A stretch of 8,829 bases of DNA from Sulfurimonas sp. (lineage in GTDB: Bacteria; Campylobacterota; Campylobacteria; Campylobacterales; Sulfurimonadaceae). A program made the position numbers and the translations under genes. The first letter of the stretch is position 1, and each line of letters starts with the position of its first letter. The notes below the pieces were generated by a model that had not been told where the DNA came from, searched no databases, and worked only from the letters and a program-made list of their open reading frames with translations. Below are positions 8,457 through 8,829 of this stretch, one piece after another. The DNA is taken from positions 1-8,829 of the forward strand of contig JAFLJV010000025.1 in assembly GCA_022712845.1 (NCBI GenBank), written 5' to 3'.

Positions 8457-8776
8457 AAACAACGCTGTTAATACTTATTTTATCAAGCTTTTTAAATGCT
8501 TCTTCATTTGAAAAAGAGTGTTTGTATTGTCATACTGATGATTTTAAATTTAATATGATGATGAAAAAATACACTACTAAATATAGCAGTGAAAGAAAAA
8601 TAAAAAAAGCGATATTTGAGTATCTTAAAAACCCTACACAAGACAAATCTGTTATGCCATTAGGATATATAAATAGATTTGGTATAAAAGAAAAAATAGA
8701 ATTAGATGATAAAACTTTAAAAGAGATGATAGGTATATATTATAAACAGTTTAATCTAAAATCTAAAATATATTAA
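8450..8776 (+). CDS. Small exported monoheme c-type cytochrome
   Basis: This 108-residue protein starts with a Sec signal peptide (MVKTTLLILILSSFLNA, cleavage near residue 17-18). The mature part opens with the heme c site CLYCH (Cys24, Cys27, His28), so heme would be attached in the periplasm. Met69 in SVMPLG is the best candidate for the second axial ligand; an unusual MMM lies at 36-38. It is small and has no second heme motif. The ATG overlaps the kinase stop (ATGGTAA), so translation is probably coupled and the protein likely belongs to the same pathway as the two-component system. It could be an electron carrier, or a redox partner for the sensor; the exact role is not known. Confidence 0.85.
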   Translation: MVKTTLLILILSSFLNASSFEKECLYCHTDDFKFNMMMKKYTTKYSSERKIKKAIFEYLKNPTQDKSVMPLGYINRFGIKEKIELDDKTLKEMIGIYYKQFNLKSKIY

Positions 8777-8793
8777 ATTTTACTATAAAATTT
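8775..8793 (+). terminator. AT-only hairpin after the cytochrome gene (possible terminator)
   Basis: AAATTTTA and TAAAATTT form an 8-bp perfect stem with a CTA loop, beginning in the stop codon of the cytochrome gene. There is no G-C pair in the stem and only a short T tract, so it is a weak terminator candidate, possibly acting in both directions. The remaining bases to 8829 show nothing I can support. Confidence 0.35.
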
Positions 8794-8829
8794 TATCTAT
8801 TCAAAAGATTAGTAGGTTTTCCAAAATAA

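Noticed and set aside
8797..8829. Possible C-terminal end of a minus-strand gene at the right edge
   Set aside because: Two minus-strand frames stay open for only 8-11 codons before a stop; too short to tell a gene end from chance.

Overview
The window is AT-rich DNA from a Campylobacterota (epsilonproteobacterial) genome, most like Sulfurimonas or a close relative. This rests on the AtpB sequence, the short H. pylori/C. jejuni-like TlyA and RibF, the ligA-tlyA-ribF gene order, the FIKDTTHELNTPI phosphoacceptor box of the histidine kinase, and the A/T-ending codons. The species call is inference; no search was run.

Left part (1-5732), all on the minus strand, is a housekeeping cluster. Read in the direction of transcription it is ligA (NAD+-dependent DNA ligase), tlyA (rRNA 2'-O-methyltransferase, TTG start, overlapping ligA), then a brnT-brnA toxin-antitoxin pair with its own near-perfect sigma70 promoter and two 23-bp palindromes, then ribF (FAD synthesis), truD (tRNA pseudouridine synthase, overlapping ribF by 4 nt) and atpB (F0 subunit a, cut by the window edge). 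brnTA sits between tlyA and ribF, which are adjacent in H. pylori and C. jejuni, and looks like an insertion into a conserved housekeeping operon.

Right part (5733-8829), all on the plus strand, is the accessory and more novel part. It holds a small secreted low-complexity protein (84 aa), a small CxxC- and Met-rich protein (104 aa), an OmpR/PhoB-type response regulator, a membrane histidine kinase whose frame is broken in a run of 13 A, and a small exported monoheme cytochrome c. The last four are tightly spaced or overlapping and probably form one operon. The two small-protein genes carry almost identical promoters: a direct repeat TTCACA-N5-TTCACA (11-bp period), then exactly 9 bp, then a -10 hexamer. 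This is how a PhoB/OmpR-family activator site is laid out, and the natural candidate regulator is the one encoded 20 bp downstream of the second small gene.

The inferred picture is a self-regulated two-component system whose targets are two unrecognised small proteins (one exported, one with CxxC and Met-rich segments), with a periplasmic c-type cytochrome as partner. A redox or metal-related envelope function is plausible but not shown. The A13 run in the kinase could be a sequencing error, a phase-variable switch, or a slippage site that makes the full kinase. No tRNA, rRNA, CRISPR array or insertion sequence was seen.
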